Positions 41,529 to 52,331 of a stretch of DNA of 64,000 nt are shown in pieces. The position numbers were made by a program, and so were the translations under genes. Below the pieces are notes generated by a model, which was given only the letters and a program-made list of their open reading frames with translations, did not search any database and was not told the DNA's origin. Source of the DNA: Nemertoderma westbladi (lineage: Eukaryota > Xenacoelomorpha > Nemertodermatida > Nemertodermatidae); the NCBI GenBank assembly GCA_032718475.1, contig JAUCBJ010006807.1, forward strand, positions 1 to 64,000, in the 5' to 3' direction. Each line of letters starts with the position of its first letter. Position 1 is the first letter of the stretch.

Positions 41529-44484
41529 GAATCTGAGGCAAGTCACTAGACTAGCCTCAGTAAACACCCTAACACTCGGGTCCCCAATGCGACAAGGTGA
41601 GCTGACTGCCTTGGCAGATAAGCTTTCTCTTAGCGCAGTGGGTGTTCAAGAGCACCGAATGCAGACTGGACAGACTGATGAGGTTGTGATTAAGGACATG
41701 GGGGGCGGTTGGCGACTCGCCCTCGCGTCAGCAGATGATGGTGGCAATGGTGGAATTGGTCTATTGATGAATCCAACTGCACATGCAGCATTGGACAAAA
41801 TAGACCAAATCTCTAACCGCATCATCCGTTGCCACTTCTCATGTTCTGGAAGACTGGCTAAGAAGTTTCCTAAGGTGGTTCTGATTGTGTGCTACTCTCC
41901 AACTAGTGTTGCCCCTGTAGAGGAGGTGGAAAATTTCTACCACAATCTACAAGCAGCTACTGATGGAGTGGATCAGCATGCATTCTTAACATTCCTGGGA
42001 GACTTTAATGCGAGTCTGCATCAATCACCTACATCGCCCTGGGTCTATAGCAATAGTGTTAACCGAAATTCTGTCCATCTTCAGGATTTTATCTCTGGAA
42101 ATGGATTGTTTTCGGCTGGAACCCAGTTCAAGAAGCGAACTGGAAAGCTATGGACTCATAGTGGACCCAGTGGTCACAAGTCCCAGATAGACCATATTCT
42201 GTTTCGTAGGAAATACAGGAGCTCTATACAAGACTGTAATGCATTTACACTTCGACCCTTCTCCAGTGATCACCGCCTTATTGTGGCCAAGGTAAGACTT
42301 AGTCTGCGTGCTAGCAGAACAACGAAATCTGCCTTGCCGCGGCATGACTGGTCCTCTCTGTTGCAACAGCCAAGTGTGAGATCCAGCTTCACACTACAGC
42401 TGAGCAACAGGTATGAGGCTCTTGCCTCTGAGGCGGCAGATCACTGTGAGGGCTATACTGCCTTTACAGAAGCAGTTAAGTTAGCAGCTGCAGAAACAGT
42501 TCCTGTATTCCCTCGAAACAGGAAAAGGGCCCCCTGGACTGACAACAAAATTCAGAAGTGCCGAAATGACCTTCATAAGGCGCAGAAAGAGTCCCGACTC
42601 AAACAGACTACAGCGGCCAAGAATGCAGTTAAAGCTGCATCTAGGTCCCTGAACAGGCAGTACTCTGTTAATCTACAGGAGCTAATAAACCAACAGGTTG
42701 ATGCCATCAATGATGCTGACGACAGCAGGCAATCATCCCAGGCATGGAAATCGATCAATCTGCTTACTGGGCGGAAAAGCCAACCAACCACCAAGGTTAA
42801 GGCTGAATCACCAGCCGATCGCCTCAATGGTTGGAAAGCCCACTTTGAAAAGCTCCTCAATAATGACAGGGTATTGCCTGATAACTTTATTGAAGTAAAA
42901 GTGTCTGAGTCTGTACTCCCAGATATTCCCATTGGCGATATCTCCTTTGCAGAAGTTAAGGCTGCTGCAAAGAGCATTAAGACCAATCGTGCCAGTGGAG
43001 TAGATGGTGTTCCCCCTGAGGTCTTTAAAATACCTGAGTGTTTAAAGCTCATCTATCCCATCATAGTAGACATGTACCGAACAACAAGAGTCCCACAAGA
43101 AATGAAAACAAATAAGTTGGTGCCAGTTCCCAAGAAGGGCAACCTAACACTCTATGGTTCTTTTCGGGGAATCTCATTGATCTCGATTGCTGCAAAGCTA
43201 TACAATAGGATTCTATTAAATCGCATCAGGGATCCCATTGAGAGACTGCTCCGTGGAAATCAGAATGGGTTCCGTAAAGGTCGTGGGACCATGGAGCCCA
43301 TTTTGGCACTTAGAAGGATAATTGAAGAATTATCAAAAAAGAAAGACAGGCACCTGGCTGTTATCTTTGTTGACTTCTTCAAGGCCTTTGATTCAGTCTC
43401 TCGCTCACGTATGTTCAGCATACTTTCATTATATGGGATTCCTGATGAAATTATTGCAGCAATCAGATCAGTATACGATGGTTCGACAACATTTGTGTCT
43501 ACTGTTGACGGTGACACAGAACCATTTGAAGTGTTATGGGGCGTCCTCCAAGGAGACACACTTGCACCATTCTTGTTCATTATTGTGGTTGACTATGTTC
43601 TACGCATGTCCTTAGATCATCATAATGATGATGGGGTAATGATAACTCCACCTACTGGCTCCAGAAGTCGAGGAAATCCTGCCAAGTACCTAACTGATCT
43701 AGACTTTGCTGATGACTTAGGAGTACTCTCAGAATCATTAGAGGGAGCCCAACGGCTCCTCAGCTCATTAGAACATGCTGCTTCTAGTGTTGGTCTTTTT
43801 ATTAACTCCAGAAAGACCAAAATTATGACAGTTAACTTTGAAAGTCCTCAGCAAGTCTCTGATCGGATGAGCATAAGCTCAAAGGATGGTATGCTTGAGC
43901 ATGTGGATGACTTCTGTTACCTGGGATCATGGATCCGGAAGTCAGGTGAGGACCTTCGAATACGTAAGGGAAAGGCATGGGCAGCCTTGAATAGGCTTTC
44001 CAGGATTTGGAAGTCACCGAGAATTAATCGGAAACTTAAGGTCCGATTATTTAGAGCAGCAGTAGTTCCAGTACTCCTCTACGGGAGTCCATGCTGGGCT
44101 CTAACTGCAGAGGACACCAAATCTCTGGATGGCACATTCACAAGAATGCTACGCCGGGTTCATTGTGTCAAGTACAATGCACACATCTCCAACCAGACAC
44201 TATATAACATTGGAGGTGTCTCATTGGTTCCCCCAAGCTTGACACTAGAACAAAATCGCCTCCGCTTTGCAGGACATTGCTTTCGCCGTGAGGACCAGCC
44301 AGTGCATAATCTTGTACTTTGGCAGCCTCATGGAGTGAATAAGCATGGTGGACAGCCCATGACTTTCTTGAGACGCATCTTAAAGGACACAGGCCTTAAA
44401 GGTGCGGATGATCTAGCAAATGTCATGGGTGATAGGGAGTTGTGGCGGTGCAATTTTGTTGACAAGCCGGCACAGCATTCCTAA
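41527..44484 (+). CDS. RTE-like non-LTR retrotransposon protein: endonuclease and reverse transcriptase
   Basis: The ATG at 41527 spans the insertion junction. The 985-residue product starts with an apurinic-like endonuclease: QEHRM with catalytic Glu, LGDFNAS, and SSDHRLIVA with the terminal Asp-His. The reverse transcriptase follows (GISLISIAAKLYNRIL, NGFRKGRGT, VIFVDFFKAFDS, DFADDLGVL with the catalytic Asp pair), then a C-terminal domain (YLGSWI, LLYGSPCWALT, GHCFRRE). One open frame without RNase H and with almost no UTR fits RTE or a close clade; I cannot fix the clade without a tree. The frame is intact, so the copy may be recent. Confidence 0.88.
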   Translation: MNLRQVTRLASVNTLTLGSPMRQGELTALADKLSLSAVGVQEHRMQTGQTDEVVIKDMGGGWRLALASADDGGNGGIGLLMNPTAHAALDKIDQISNRIIRCHFSCSGRLAKKFPKVVLIVCYSPTSVAPVEEVENFYHNLQAATDGVDQHAFLTFLGDFNASLHQSPTSPWVYSNSVNRNSVHLQDFISGNGLFSAGTQFKKRTGKLWTHSGPSGHKSQIDHILFRRKYRSSIQDCNAFTLRPFSSDHRLIVAKVRLSLRASRTTKSALPRHDWSSLLQQPSVRSSFTLQLSNRYEALASEAADHCEGYTAFTEAVKLAAAETVPVFPRNRKRAPWTDNKIQKCRNDLHKAQKESRLKQTTAAKNAVKAASRSLNRQYSVNLQELINQQVDAINDADDSRQSSQAWKSINLLTGRKSQPTTKVKAESPADRLNGWKAHFEKLLNNDRVLPDNFIEVKVSESVLPDIPIGDISFAEVKAAAKSIKTNRASGVDGVPPEVFKIPECLKLIYPIIVDMYRTTRVPQEMKTNKLVPVPKKGNLTLYGSFRGISLISIAAKLYNRILLNRIRDPIERLLRGNQNGFRKGRGTMEPILALRRIIEELSKKKDRHLAVIFVDFFKAFDSVSRSRMFSILSLYGIPDEIIAAIRSVYDGSTTFVSTVDGDTEPFEVLWGVLQGDTLAPFLFIIVVDYVLRMSLDHHNDDGVMITPPTGSRSRGNPAKYLTDLDFADDLGVLSESLEGAQRLLSSLEHAASSVGLFINSRKTKIMTVNFESPQQVSDRMSISSKDGMLEHVDDFCYLGSWIRKSGEDLRIRKGKAWAALNRLSRIWKSPRINRKLKVRLFRAAVVPVLLYGSPCWALTAEDTKSLDGTFTRMLRRVHCVKYNAHISNQTLYNIGGVSLVPPSLTLEQNRLRFAGHCFRREDQPVHNLVLWQPHGVNKHGGQPMTFLRRILKDTGLKGADDLANVMGDRELWRCNFVDKPAQHS

Positions 44485-44530
44485 AAATGCAGCTGCAATG
44501 CAGCATGCCGATCCTAGTAGTAGTAGTAGT
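41529..44530 (+). mobile_element. RTE-like LINE inserted in element A gag
   Basis: About 3.0 kb, opposite in orientation to element A. It ends in a short (TAG)n tail (44515-44528), a microsatellite tail as in RTE-type elements. It is flanked by direct copies of gag: 40622-41528 on the left and 44531-45390 on the right. Confidence 0.85.
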
Positions 44531-45390
44531 TCGACGCTTCGTCCGCCCTCCCGCAACGTCAACCTGTCTTTCCCTGCCCGGTCGCACGTCGCTGGGGATA
44601 CTCGTAATCCCCCTATTACTTTCCGTCGCCGGTTGTTGCGGTTTACCTATTTCGGCCCTCGCATTATCCGCTGACGGCTGTGGGACACTCTCTGCCCCCC
44701 CCACCTTCTCGCCGCTAACTCTCTGTTGTGGGGCCCTCGTAGCCCCCCCCCCCCACTCGCTACATCTAACTTCGCTACCTCTTTCCCCGCTATTATATAC
44801 CTCTCTAGTCGACACATCAACCCTACCACAGTCGGGTCTGTTCACCCTCGCCTCTCCCTCTGTTATTGCATGGCCTACCAGGCCCTCTGCTCCCTGCCTA
44901 CCAACTACGTGGCCTACCAGGCCCTCTGCTCCCTGTCTACTAACTACGTGGCCTACCAGGCCCTCTGCTCCCTGTCTACTGACTACGTGGCCTACCAGGC
45001 TCTCTTCCGCCTGGTTATGTAGGCCCGACGTGTTTACATTAATAGCACCCATATTAGAAACGGAATCAATTTGCTCGTTTGAAACAAAACCATTTGCATT
45101 ATTCTGCGCGACTACGTTATCTGAATTATTTTGTAAATTCGGGCTGAGATCATTATTTAAATTATTCGAATTATTCTGTGTAATTGCGTTATTTAAGTTA
45201 TTTTGTAGGTCCGAATTCGGATTATTATTTTGATTATTTGAATTATTTTGCGTAACTACATCAACATTAGGATTATTTTCTACATTAGTATTGGGATTAT
45301 TCTGATTTAAATTTAAATTACTACCACTAGGCAAAGTATTTCCTGCAATAAAGGTTTGATTAGTGTTATCCCATACGGTACTATTAATAT
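44531..45390 (-). pseudogene. gag: Element A gag, middle part duplicated upstream of the LINE
   Basis: The same sequence as 40622-41528, with four instead of seven minisatellite units, 12 instead of 15 C in the homopolymer, and a 69-bp longer Asn-rich region. The frame runs on into the LINE tail and stops at 44423. Both length differences of coding repeats are multiples of three. Confidence 0.8.
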
Positions 45391-45399
45391 CAACAACGT

Positions 45400-47007
45400 C
45401 TACTGTACCATTATTATTATTACCCCCCCCCCGCCCGTACGGTTACACCAGTTTTGGGTCTGTCGTGCGGTCCCTGTCAGTGGGGTGTTAATGAACGTGT
45501 CTACGGCTCCTGGCTCCTCAAAAATACTCGAGCCGGCCCCGCTTTCAGACGGCAACACTCGGACCAATTCCAGCTCGTGCGCCCGTCTAATCTTATTTTT
45601 TGCCGATACACCTTGGCGTTTCTCTAATTCCCTTAACTCTCGCTCAGCCTTTGCCCCTCTCTCCTCACTCTCCTGGCTGTCCCGTCTGGCCGACTCTACT
45701 ACACTCCTAGCGCTCTCCCTTCGTCTCGCCTCACGTTCTTTGCGTTCCTTTTCCCTTCTTGCCTCATATTCCTTGCGTTCCTTTTCCCTTCTTGCCTCAC
45801 GTTCCTCGCGTTCCTCGTCCCTTTTTGCCTCACGTTCCTCGCGTTCCTCGTCCTCCCTTGCCTCACGCTCTCTGCGTTCCCTTTCCTCCCTAGCCTCACG
45901 CTCTCTACACTCCTTTTCCTCTATTTCGTCACTCTCCCTAAGGCTCCTCAAAGCCCTTTCGACCCTCTCACCGTTCTCTTTAATCAATGCCGCTTCCCTC
46001 GCTAACCGCGCTCTCCCCTCCTCTAGCCGTTCCTCCATTTCCTTCTGACCTTGCTCTGCCACGTCGAGGCGGTATGCGGCACCTATCTCTCTCACCACTC
46101 TTTCTTTCGCGGAGGATGTAACAGACTTATCGGTTACGACGGACTTCCCCCGCCTTCCCGACCTACTAACTTTCCCCGGCCTCCCGGAGCTTTCTCCGAC
46201 CGACGAGGCCGAATCCTCGGGGTTAACCTCGGATTCGCCCCCTTCGAGTCCCCTCCAACCCACTGGTTTTACTCCCCGGGCATCGACCAAGTATGGCCCT
46301 ATGTACACTGGCGCTACACTAGGTTCCATACTCCCACACTCCCATAGTTCAAACAATTCGCCGGCTATCCTTTCTGCTCTCTCCCCGGCCAGTTCTCTCT
46401 GCCCAAAACGTATTAGGTAATTTAAGTGTCTATCCGACTCACCTAGTCGCTTTCTCAGTCTCACCTCGTCTACCTTCGCCCCTTCCTTCTTGGCGTCGTT
46501 TATCAGCTTCCGGGTCGCGTTGTAGGCCCGTCGAAGTCGCTCAGAAACCCCGACGTCCTCGTCGCCGACCTCTCCTCCGTCCCTCCGGGTTCGACGTCGT
46601 ACCGGCGGCTCCACCGTCGCCGTTCCGGTGGGCCGTCCGTCGCCCTCGGCCTGTAGCTGGCCGGCGACATCGGTACCGATCTCTCCTCCGTCTCTTCGCG
46701 TCCGGCGTCGCACCGTCGGCCCCACCGTCGCCGTTTCGGTGGGCCGCTCGTCGCCCTCGGCCGGTAGCTGGCCGGCGACATCGGCGCGCCGTTCTCCCTC
46801 TCGTGTCGACTCGTCTCCATCTCCCTCCATCTCGCTCTCTTTCTCTCTTGGCTCGACTTCGGGTTCCAGGCCCTCCTCGTCCTGGACTTCCGGTTCGCCC
46901 GTTATCGATGGCTCCGGCGTCGTGGGCCTGTATCGCTTGGTCGCGGCCTCGCGGATCGTTTGATCTTCGTCCGGGGTCCGCGTCGGTGTCTCGCCCGATT
47001 CACTCAT
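45400..47007 (-). CDS. gag: Element A gag, N-terminal part
   Basis: The start is ATG 47005-47007, about 80 bases inside the 5' LTR. The protein begins acidic and Ser/Thr/Pro-rich, contains two copies of an RRRTRRDGGE segment, a moderately conserved domain (VYIGPYLVDARGVK; ERLRRAYNATRKL) shared with element B, and a long Arg/Glu-rich helix. At 45423-45432 a run of 10 C puts the frame out of register: beyond it the Asn-rich part continues in another frame. It is probably the structural protein of the element. Confidence 0.7.
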   Translation of the reverse strand: MSESGETPTRTPDEDQTIREAATKRYRPTTPEPSITGEPEVQDEEGLEPEVEPREKESEMEGDGDESTREGERRADVAGQLPAEGDERPTETATVGPTVRRRTRRDGGEIGTDVAGQLQAEGDGRPTGTATVEPPVRRRTRRDGGEVGDEDVGVSERLRRAYNATRKLINDAKKEGAKVDEVRLRKRLGESDRHLNYLIRFGQRELAGERAERIAGELFELWECGSMEPSVAPVYIGPYLVDARGVKPVGWRGLEGGESEVNPEDSASSVGESSGRPGKVSRSGRRGKSVVTDKSVTSSAKERVVREIGAAYRLDVAEQGQKEMEERLEEGRARLAREAALIKENGERVERALRSLRESDEIEEKECREREAREERERREREAREDEEREEREAKRDEEREEREARREKERKEYEARREKERKEREARRRESARSVVESARRDSQESEERGAKAERELRELEKRQGVSAKNKIRRAHELELVRVLPSESGAGSSIFEEPGAVDTFINTPLTGTARQTQNWCNRTGGGGVIIIMVQ

Positions 47008-47087
47008 CTCGTCTGCTCGGTGGAGTTCGACTAGCAAGCAGTGTAGTTCTCAGAGTTTAACTGGGGCGGCAGCTCGGATTTAGTTAC

Positions 47088-47629
47088 TGTGACGGGATCC
47101 AGGAGGGATCCCGATTTATCCGATGTGGTAATTTAGTCCACGCGTCCCCGCCGTGTATAAGGGTGAAATAAAGTAACTGAGTTCTGAAGTTCGGTGTATA
47201 ATAATAATAGGGCATAGGATATAGATATAGATATAATGTGTACAAGGCGGGATACGGTAACTAAAGTCCCGTGATCCCCTAACTAAACTAATTGACTGTA
47301 CCCTACGCTAGCACTGCTGCACTGAGATAACTGAATCACTGATTAATAGGTTATTGGTTATATTGCACGGTGGCCTTACTGCTACTCAATCGATGCCATT
47401 CCCCCCTCTGATTGGTTAATACCCTTGTTGGCGCCCCGTGGAGTATTCCCGTTCACTCCACCTGTTTCCTCTGGGTTAGGGGTTTGGCCCCTGACCCTCT
47501 ATTGTGTGGTTCTCCTTCCCATTCTCATTGGGATGGCACGAGTTGGTTAATTGCCCAATCTCGTGGCTCCCAATATTGCTTATCGGCTTACAACTTTATG
47601 GGGTGTTGGCGGGATTGAATAAGCTAACA
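47088..47629 (-). repeat. 5' LTR of element A
   Basis: 542 bp, TGTGACGGG..GCTAACA, nearly identical to 55542-56084. Its outer flank is TGCAG (47630-47634) inside element B gag. Confidence 0.9.
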
Positions 47630-47969
47630 TGCAGTAAGGCCTACAGTATGTCCTGCAGTCTGCATGTGCCCTTCCGAACCGAAGTTTATTCTTCGCAAAT
47701 CTCGAATCTCCCCGCAACTACCGTACTCTCGATCGGCAGCTATATCCCGTCGGGAAGCTTCTCTTTGATCCCCACTCCTGTTCTCTTCTTCGTATCGGTA
47801 CATCCTGTACCCCACTCTTGGTGTGCGGTACGTTTCTCCAGGGCGACGGCAATCTCCCGAAGTTTGACCCCACTGGCTCCCTAACTCCATCTCTACTATC
47901 GACGGCTTGCTATCCGTCCTCGCTCTCCGGTTGCTCCTAGCAACGACTCTTCTATTATTCTCTTCTCTT

Positions 47970-48125
47970 TGCCTCTCTTCGACCTCTTGGTTAAACTCTA
48001 CAAATCTTCTTCTATCTTCGACCACTCTATTAAACTCTACTAATCTTCTTCTATCTTCGACCTCTCTATTAAACTCTACTAATCTTCTTCTATCTTCGAC
48101 CTCTCTGTTAAACTCTACTAATCTT
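47970..48125 (+). repeat. 39-bp tandem repeat in element B gag, about four units
   Basis: The unit TCTACTAATCTTCTTCTATC... encodes an FNREVEDRRRLVE-like peptide on the minus strand. Confidence 0.9.
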
Positions 48126-48321
48126 CTCTCTTCTGACTGGGCTCGACGTTCCGTCGCCCGCCCTCTCGCGACGTCAACCTGTCTCTCTCTGCTCGATCGC
48201 ACACCGCTGGGGATACTCGCAATCCCCCTATTATTCTCCATCGCCGGGTGTTGCGGTTTACCTAATTCGGCCCGCGCATTATCTGCCGACGCCTGTGGGA
48301 CATTCTCTGCCCCCCCCCCCC

Positions 48322-48640
48322 CTCTCGCTACTAATTTCTCGTGGTGGGGCGCCCGTAGCCCCCCCTCCCCACCCGCCACTTCTAACCTCACTATCTCTTA
48401 CTACACTTCCGCGTCCCTCTTGTCGGACATTTTCTACCCCCCTTCTCTCGCCACTAATCTTTCGTGGTGGGGCTCCTGTAGCCCCCCCCCCCCACCCGCT
48501 ACTTCTAACTTCATCACCTCTCACTTCACTTCTACACCCCTCTTGTGGGGCATTCTCTGCCCCCCCTCTCTCGCCACTAATCTTATGTGGTGGGGCGCCC
48601 GTAGCCCCCCCCCCCCCCCCCACTCGCCACATCTAACTTC
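48322..48640 (+). repeat. About 121-bp repeat, three units with C homopolymers
   Basis: Each unit carries CTCGC.ACTAAT, GTGGTGGGGC and a run of 5-17 C; it codes a Gly-rich GGGATGAPP-type peptide on the minus strand. Confidence 0.85.
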
Positions 48641-50192
48641 ACTATCTCTCACTTCTGTTCTACACCTCTCTCTAGTCGACGCACTCTCTCTACTACTGCT
48701 GGGTCTATTCACCCCTGCCTCTCTCTCTACTGCTGCGTGGCCTACCAGGCCCACCTCGGGTTGGCTCAACCCCGCTACCTCCTGCCTATCAACTACGTGG
48801 CCTACCAGGCCGCCGTCGGGTTGGCTCAACCCCGCCACCTCCTGCCTACTAACTAAGTGGCCTACCAGGCCGCCTTCGGGCTATGTACATCCGACATGTT
48901 CATATTAATAGCACCATTCCCAATATTATTTGTTAAATCAATTAAATCCCCTAAATCAATTAAATTATTAGAATTTGAAACGGGATTATTATTTAAATTA
49001 TTTTGAGTATTTAGATTTAAATTATTTGAATTATTTTGATTATTCTGAATATTTGAATTAATATTATTATTTGAATTTAAATTTAAATTACTACTACCAG
49101 GTAAAATATTTCCTGTAATAAAAGGATTAGGGTTATCTACTACGGTACTATTAATACCAACATTTCCTAACGTACTACTACTACCCCCTCGGCCCGTGCA
49201 GCTATTATGCGTACTGTACGTGTACCGCACGCTCTGTTCTCTTGCCTCACGCTCTTCGCGTTCACTCTCTTGCTCCTTCCTTCCCCTCAGTCGCCACTCT
49301 AATTCTTCCATTTTTAATTTATATGCCATGCGTTCACTCTCTCGCACCCGTCTTTCTTTTGCGGAGGATGTAGCAGACTTATCGGTTGCAACGGACTCCC
49401 GCCGCCCCTCCGTCCTACTAACTTTCCCCCACTTTCCGGGGTTCTCGCTGACCGACGAGACCGAATCCTCGGAGCTAACCTCGGATTCGCCTTCGTGCGG
49501 TCCCACCCAACCCACTAACTTAACTTCCCTGGCATCGACTAAGTATGGCCCTATGTACACTACACCAGGCCACATACCCCTATGTTCCCATAGCCCAAAC
49601 AGTTTGAAGGCAACCCCTCTCGCTATCTCCCTGGCTAGTTCTCCCTGCCCAGAACGCACTAGGTAATCAAAGTATCTGTTTGACTCACCTAGTCGTCTCC
49701 TCAACTCCACCTGGTCTATTTCAGCCCCTCCTCTAGCTTCCTTCAGTTGCTCCCAGGTCGCGGCGTAGGCTCGTCGGAGCCGATTGCTGACCCCGACGTC
49801 CTCGTTGCCAATGTCTCCTCTATCTCTCCGGGTCCGGCGTCGTACCATCGGCTCCACCGTTGCCGTTCCAGTGGGCCGTCCGTTGCCCTCAGCCTGTGGC
49901 TGGCCGGCAACATTGGCACGTCGACCGCCGTCGTGTGTCGACTCGTCTTTTTCCCCTCTCAACTCATCTCTCCTTTCCCTCAACTCGTCTTCTCGCTGTA
50001 GACGGCCCCCCTCCTCTTTGGTTGTCGGATCACCTGGTGTCGACGAATCCGGCATCGTGGATCGATACCATCTCGCCGTGGCCTCGCGGATCGTTAGGTT
50101 GTCGTCCGGGGTCCGCGGCGGTGTCGTCTCTCTTTTCTCTTGACTCATCTTTCAGTCTTTGGCAGTCAGCTTGGGCTGTTGGTTCTTAACAC

Positions 50193-50760
50193 TGTGACGG
50201 GATCCACTGAGGATCCCGATTTATCCGGTTATCTTGACTACACGTCCCTGCCGTGTATGTGAAAAGGCTGAAAGAGTTCTGATGTTGATCCGTGTATGTA
50301 TAGATATATAGATAAGATGGAAATAAGCACAGGTGAATAAGTACCGGTAATGCACTGAATGAGATAGGCTGATAGCAGTGGACGGGGACGGTGTTAAGAG
50401 TTCTCGTACCACCCTAACTAACTGACTAACTAAGAGTGAATAAATGATACAGAGCTGGTAGTATATATTGCACGGTTGGCCGCATAATACTACTCAGCCG
50501 ATGCCTTCCCCCCATTGGCTAGTAACCTACTTCACACCCTCTGCCCTGCGGTGGTGTTTCCCCCCCCCCCCCCCCGCTGCTGTTACTCTCCTTTCTTTCA
50601 GGGGTGTAACCCCTGACCCCTATTGTGTGTGTGTTTCTCCTTCCCACTTTGTTGGGGTGACACGAGGTTGGTATTGGTAATCAACCTCGTGCTCCCAATA
50701 TTGCTTAGAGGCCTCGCTGGCCCAACTTTGTGGGGTGTTAGCGGAATTGATTCGCTAACA
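50193..50760 (-). repeat. 5' LTR of element B
   Basis: 568 bp, TGTGACGGG..TCGCTAACA. It is diverged from the A LTRs but shares both termini and the inverted repeat CGGGATCC-N5-GGATCCCG. It contains a 16-C run (50560-50575). It sits in element D-plus, whose sequence starts at 50761. Confidence 0.88.
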
Positions 50761-51565
50761 GTAGAACTCCCATAGGTTGGTATACTAGAGCACCAGTGCG
50801 TTCACTAGAGGTAAGTAACCAGGAGGACGACGTTTTGAGCACGTGTAGTTTATTGACTACTACGATAGATTATTCTCCTTCACACTCCTGTGGTCCAATT
50901 GTACAGACTGCACTACGACAGACTTGCGTCGCTACCGCTGACGTAACTGATACTGACGTAACTGATCTGGATACGACCACACGGACCTCTGACTTACAAC
51001 TACTTGCAGTAAACCAGGATGTATTGACTACTGAAGACCAAAGGGTTGTTGCTGTGGATGACTCGATGAACGAGGGTTTTTGAAGGCTTGCAAGCCTACA
51101 GAAAAATCCGAAGGTCATTGACCCCACCCACCAGATTTGTCACCAGTCGTTGATCTTGGAAGGCTTGCAAGCCTACCAACAGATCAGAAGGTTGTCAAAC
51201 TGCCTCACGACGATTCGACGCCGACTAGTGACACCGGAAGGCTTACGAGCCTACCAGACACATTGACACTAGCCACTGCAGCGGACAAAGGCGTGGACGA
51301 GGACCATGGCGCAGTGCAAGCAGCGCTTGACCGACTGCTGACTGAACGGACCATTAAATTGTTAGAACAGGACTCAGTAGAACCCGGTAATTACGAGACC
51401 GCTATGTCAGAACAGGAAAAACAGTCATTAAATATTATGAGATATACCATTCGCCAGACCGCGAATGGCCACTATGAAGTTGGCATGTTGTGGTGCAATG
51501 GACAACCTAAGCTTGTTAAAAACTACCCGCTTGCTTTGAGGCGACTCAAATCAATAAGGCAGTGA
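50761..51565 (+). pseudogene. pol: BEL/Pao element D-plus: protease-RT linker
   Basis: Broken frames on the + strand leading into RT; the typical BEL/Pao linker is seen at 51420-51560 (Tyr-Glu-Val-Gly-Met-Leu-Trp, then Leu-Arg-Arg-Leu). It starts abruptly at the LTR of element B. It carries one CAGGTAAGT-like motif (50811) and three copies of a palindrome coding R-L-A/T-S-L. Confidence 0.75.
51084..51252 (+). repeat. Three copies of a 14-bp palindrome in element D-plus
   Basis: AGGCTTGCAAGCCT at 51084-51097 and 51161-51174 (perfect palindromes) and AGGCTTACGAGCCT at 51239-51252. The second and third lie in a GGAAG..CCTACC context and code GRLASLP and GRLTSLP. Confidence 0.85.
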
Positions 51566-52331
51566 TTGTTGCGTAATGAGATGGCCCATATGCAATACAA
51601 TGCGCAACTTCAGACGTATCTCCAAAAGGGATACGCCATTAGGATATTAAATCCAGAGGTAACCACAGATCAGACATATTACCTGCCACATCATTTTGAT
51701 CGACATCCGGACAAACCTGGCAAGGTGCGTGTAGTCACCGACTGCGCTGCGCTTTACCAAGGGATGTCTATGAACAGTGAACTGATGGACGGGCCAAATA
51801 TAAATAATTACCTCATGGGAGTCCTAATGCTTTTTAGACAACGCAAAGTAGCTTTCACCTGTGACGTTAGAACTTCCGCCAGAAACTTACCAAATGCAGG
51901 TAAGAGTTTTCGGAGCCAGGGACAGCCCGAACTGCACCATGTACGCCTTAAAGCAGACAGCATTGGACAGACAAGACCAATTCGACCCAGAGGTAGCTCA
52001 GACAGTGAAACGAGACTTCTACGTGGATGATGGCCTCAAGAGTTGTGACACTATGGAGCGCGTTACAATCGTAGCACACCAACTCCAGGATTGTCTCCCT
52101 GAGGGCGGATTTCGCCTTACAAAGTTTGCTTCCAATAAACCCAAACTAGTGAAATCATTCGACCCGACAGATCGCAGTGGAGGTGACTTGGACTTAGACC
52201 TAGAACCTCTACCTACGACCAAGGGATTAGGACTTAGTTGGGACCCGAACACCGACAACTTTATGGTACGTGTAAGGTCCAACGGACAACCTAAACCTCT
52301 CACTAAGAGAGGACTTGCTTATCGTCCATGA
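51566..52331 (+). pseudogene. pol: BEL/Pao element D-plus: reverse transcriptase with internal deletion
   Basis: Starts with the RT entry (YYLPHHFDRHPDKPGKVRVV) and ELMDGPNINNYL. After FTCDV a segment that normally holds the Glu-Met/Ala-Phe motif is missing and the frame shifts; the thumb-side part with FYVDDGLKS (52017-52040) follows in another frame. The linker to RNase H (LGLSWDPNTDNF) ends the frame. Inactive remnant. Confidence 0.8.

Larger units (their letters stand above)
30736..47629 (-). mobile_element. BEL/Pao element A (gag-pol-array-ORF3), with a LINE inside gag
   Basis: Order on the minus strand: 5' LTR 47088-47629, gag 47007-40390 (split), pol 40386-36028, tandem array, ORF3 34515-31983, polypurine tract 31274-31283, 3' LTR 30736-31273. 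Without the LINE and the duplicated gag it would be about 13 kb, long for BEL/Pao. The 5 bp outside the two LTRs differ (GCAAT left, TGCAG right), so the two ends do not come from one clean insertion. Pol has an in-frame integrase deletion, so this copy cannot insert alone. Confidence 0.85.
47630..50148 (-). pseudogene. gag: Element B gag, N-terminal and middle part, cut by the LTR at 47629
   Basis: The start is ATG 50146-50148, 45 bases inside LTR B. The protein is clearly related to element A gag: the same acidic start, RRRTRRD segment, YIGPYLVDAREVK domain and Asn-rich segment. A one-base shift near 48880 separates it from the GLVGHVV-like repeats. Then come three units of about 121 bp with poly-C runs and four 39-bp units. 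The frame stays open into the LTR junction at 47629. The rest of gag continues, in frame, at 55541 (see findings). Confidence 0.8.
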
